From Ignavibacteriaceae bacterium (lineage in GTDB: Bacteria; Bacteroidota; Ignavibacteria; Ignavibacteriales; Ignavibacteriaceae), in assembly GCA_008933765.1 (NCBI GenBank), contig WBUK01000005.1, positions 97,662 to 161,661 of the forward strand: a stretch of DNA of 64,000 bases. Reading direction: 5' to 3'. A program made the position numbers and the translations under genes. Positions 61,911-64,000 of this stretch are shown in pieces (the stretch's first letter is position 1; every line of letters starts with the position of its first letter). The notes under the pieces were generated by a model. It searched no databases and was not told the origin of the DNA. It saw only the letters and a list, made by a program, of their open reading frames with translations.

Positions 61911-62987
61911 CTATTTCGGCACTTCTTTTAAGATACTGTTAATTATCAGCAACAGAAAAATCAGGGAAACGGCAATCATCATCACAATTACTATTATCTC
62001 CGTTCTCTGCCTGTTTTTTTTCTTTCTGCCGAGAAGAATCTGCTCCCTCTCCGCCGGCGATTTAACAAATGCCCCCGTGCCGCCCCCATGCGTTGGGTGT
62101 GAGCCATCCGCCGGTGCCAAAGCCGACCAAAGCGGAGCGGAGCTGACCATCGTTTCGCCCATTTCTTCAATAATTTTCAACTCCTGCAACATCTCATACG
62201 CGCTTGGGAACCGCCACTCTCTTTCTTTATTTATTGCTTTCATTACGAAATCGGAGAGTCTTTCGGAAATGCCGGGATAGAACGCAGTCGGCGGGGGTAT
62301 ATTCCCCTGCATTATCTGAGTGTAAACCGCTATGGGAGTTGTCGCTCTTGTATCAGTGAATGGTGTTTTGGCGCAAAGCATCTCGTAGAAAGTCATCCCG
62401 AGCGAATAAACATCGCTTCGGGTATCAACCGATGAGGGGTTCATAAGTGCTTCGGGGCTCATATTTGTCGGGGTGCCTTTCATTACGGTGCTTGCGGAGG
62501 CTTCTGCTTCCAGCACTTTTGCGATGCCAAAATCGGTTATTTTAACTACATCATCTTTAGTTACGAGAATGTTCAGCGGTTTGAGGTCGCGGTGAATAAT
62601 CGGAGGGTTTTGCGAGTGGATATACGCCATCCCCTCTAACATCTGTTTGAGGAGGTGAACCGCCCGCTCCCGCCGGATGGGCCCCACTTCTTTCCTGATA
62701 ATTTCCGAAAGTGTCCGCCCCTCAACGAACTCCATAACGATATAGTTTTCATTTTCGTAACTTAATACCTCATTTACAGTTACGATGTTCGGATGGTGCA
62801 GTTTTCTGAGAAGTTTTGCCTCGTTAAGGAAGAGATTAAGTACGGCAGGATTGTTTCTGAATTGTTGCCACAACATTTTAACCGCGAAAATTTCGCCGAA
62901 GTGGATGTGCCGGGCTTTATACACCACCCCCATCCCCCCTTGCCCAATCTGTTCTATCAACTCATAATTCTGTACTGTTTTTGCCAT
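61911..62987 (-). CDS. Ser/Thr kinase with C-terminal membrane anchor and no SUMF1 domain
   Basis: The ATG at 62987 gives 358 residues: a kinase domain (about 8-270: GQGGMGVVY, AVKML, HRDLKPLN, DFGIAK, TNMSPEAL) and a linker ending in a hydrophobic tail (about 330-352: EIIVIVMMIAVSLIFLLLIINS). It lies 34 bases upstream of the kinase-SUMF1 gene at 61876 and may be cotranscribed. It could be a coupling partner for SUMF1 proteins without kinases, or a remnant of a fusion that lost its C-terminus. Confidence 0.75.
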   Translation of the reverse strand: MAKTVQNYELIEQIGQGGMGVVYKARHIHFGEIFAVKMLWQQFRNNPAVLNLFLNEAKLLRKLHHPNIVTVNEVLSYENENYIVMEFVEGRTLSEIIRKEVGPIRRERAVHLLKQMLEGMAYIHSQNPPIIHRDLKPLNILVTKDDVVKITDFGIAKVLEAEASASTVMKGTPTNMSPEALMNPSSVDTRSDVYSLGMTFYEMLCAKTPFTDTRATTPIAVYTQIMQGNIPPPTAFYPGISERLSDFVMKAINKEREWRFPSAYEMLQELKIIEEMGETMVSSAPLWSALAPADGSHPTHGGGTGAFVKSPAEREQILLGRKKKNRQRTEIIVIVMMIAVSLIFLLLIINSILKEVPK

Positions 62988-63104
62988 CTTTAACAAAAAA
63001 TGATATTAAAAGGAAAGTGAAATAAATTCATAATTAAAATATGAAATTTTTCCCACTATTCAACCTTTTTTTCCCGCTAGAGGTGGAATGTACCATTAAC
63101 TTCT

Positions 63105-64000
63105 TTACTTATTTCGTGCAATGCGGAAGCCGTAGTAGCTGTGCCTGTAGTCGGGCATGCTGTAGTCACGATTCGCCACACGGCAGTACCGCGCGTAGTT
63201 GCGACAACTCCCGCCGCGAAGCACACGACCTATGCCCGATGAGGGTCCCTTAGGATTCGTTTGCCTTGGGGATGTGTAATTTCCTTTACAATCCCAACAC
63301 CACTCCCATACATTGCCGCTCATATCATAGATTCCTATTTCGTTCGGTTGCTTTAATCCAACTGCGTAGGTTTTACCGCCTGAATTACCCCCGTACCAGG
63401 CTACTTTATCAATGTTGTTGCTGCCACTGTATATATAGTTTTTTGATCGATTTCCGCCTCTTGCGGCATATTCCCACTCCGCTTCAGTGGGTAACCTGTA
63501 ACCGTTGGAATTTCCGGAACATTCAATTACAATTTCCGTTGAATCAATTAATGATTTCCAAAATCCGGTTGCTTCTCTTTCCCTAATAATATAGTATGGG
63601 TCAAGCCCTTCTAATTCACTTAATCTGTTGCAAAACTCAACCGCATCATACCACCTTATATTCTCAACAGGGAGTTTGGAACCCTTAAAATACGACGGAT
63701 TTTTACCCATTACACTCTCCCACTGTTCTTGTGTAACCGGATACTTACCAATTAAAAAGCTATCCAATGTAACTTCGTGAATTGGCTTCTCATCAGAGTC
63801 ACCTTCATCACTACCCATCCTAAATGTGCCGCCTTCAACTGAAACAAGTTCCATTCCGGTTTTGGTTTTAATGGAGGGTGGTAGTTCTGCCTCTTTTTTA
63901 GAACCGCTCTCAAACCGTAAATTAGCACCCGGATAATGTGCCCTCTCTTTTCCTTGGCTTGCTCCGCCGGAAGAGGTTGCGCCAATGCCCATTCCCTCTC
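63105..64000 (-). CDS. SUMF1-domain protein with variable region VR5, 5' end outside the window
   Basis: The frame is open to the window edge; the first Met seen (63992) is internal in style and followed by a Gly/Ser-rich linker (GIGATSSGGASQGK) as in the 50437 kinase. The visible SUMF1 domain starts ELVSVEGGTFRMGSDEGDSDE and ends GFRIARNK. By similarity to the 50437/53716 proteins it is probably the C-terminal third of another soluble kinase-SUMF1 fusion. It carries VR5 near its stop and has no hairpin cassette. Confidence 0.78.
   Translation of the reverse strand, partial: EGMGIGATSSGGASQGKERAHYPGANLRFESGSKKEAELPPSIKTKTGMELVSVEGGTFRMGSDEGDSDEKPIHEVTLDSFLIGKYPVTQEQWESVMGKNPSYFKGSKLPVENIRWYDAVEFCNRLSELEGLDPYYIIREREATGFWKSLIDSTEIVIECSGNSNGYRLPTEAEWEYAARGGNRSKNYIYSGSNNIDKVAWYGGNSGGKTYAVGLKQPNEIGIYDMSGNVWEWCWDCKGNYTSPRQTNPKGPSSGIGRVLRGGSCRNYARYCRVANRDYSMPDYRHSYYGFRIARNK
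63132..63233 (-). other. DGR-like variable region VR5
   Basis: 102 bp with variable codons ATA GGT, CGC AAC TAC, TAC, AAT, GAC TAC AGC, GAC TAC and CAC AGC TAC TAC, all C-ending in AAC columns. One framework exception is TGT in place of TGG, a G-to-T change that adenine mutagenesis does not explain. Confidence 0.85.

Noticed and set aside
1..64000. DGR template repeat or reverse transcriptase within the window
   Set aside because: The framework segment GTGCTTCGCGGCGGG was found only in the five gene copies, and no reverse-transcriptase-like frame (for example with YADD-type motif) was recognised; both may lie outside.
1..64000. CRISPR arrays, tRNA or rRNA genes
   Set aside because: No regularly spaced short repeats and no cloverleaf or rRNA-like sequence noticed; a computed search could still find a missed tRNA.

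Overview
The window looks like a chromosome segment from the Ignavibacteria/Chlorobi/Bacteroidetes assemblage, most likely an Ignavibacteria-type organism. Two large secreted proteins end in type IX secretion sorting domains of the PNPFNP type. A TonB-dependent receptor, a PEGA-repeat outer-membrane protein and many protein-kinase/SUMF1 proteins are also present. Assignment is by family recognition only; no rRNA or tRNA gene was seen.

Layout. (1) 1-16 kb: ordinary chromosome (D-cysteine desulfhydrase-like enzyme, two YceI proteins, pirin, two T9SS-exported proteins, RlmI-like rRNA methyltransferase, phosphoglycerate mutase, a lipoprotein, a TonB receptor with a Cys-rich partner). (2) 16.1-22.3 kb: a Ser/Thr kinase fused to a SUMF1 (FGE-sulfatase, C-type-lectin fold) domain, a SUMF1 lipoprotein, a PEGA protein and a truncated SUMF1 gene. 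(3) 22.6-25.8 kb plus 49.98-50.2 kb: remnant of a tailed phage. Its portal gene is split by (4) a complete-looking Mu-like transposable prophage of 24,193 bp (25785-49977). The 5-bp target duplication, the terminal inverted repeats and the in-frame restoration of a 573-codon portal gene together fix both ends. (5) 50.3-64 kb: an array of kinase-SUMF1, SUMF1-only and kinase-only genes, all on the minus strand, containing a 1,725-bp segmental duplication.

The most striking observation is that five SUMF1 genes (ending at 16174, 18491, 50437, 53716 and 63105) carry a 102-bp 3' segment with the signature of diversity-generating-retroelement (DGR) variable regions. The framework is almost invariant at synonymous sites, and variation is concentrated in NNC codons, as expected from AAC codons in a template mutated at adenine. 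Four of the five are kinase fusions or probable kinase fusions; one is a lipoprotein. No reverse transcriptase or template repeat is visible here, so they would act in trans from outside the window. Three of the variable regions are followed at once by a conserved triple-hairpin cassette, one stem of which shows a compensatory base change. Taken together this suggests a multi-target DGR that retools the ligand-binding face of intracellular, membrane and lipoprotein sensors, several wired to Ser/Thr kinases. That functional reading is inference; the sequence pattern is directly visible.

The prophage has an immunity region (S24 repressor, Cro-like and CII-like regulators), MuA/MuB-type transposition genes, a Gam-GemA-like fusion, a Mor-like activator, a head module on the plus strand (terminase, portal, F, G) and a divergent capsid-tail-lysis module on the minus strand.
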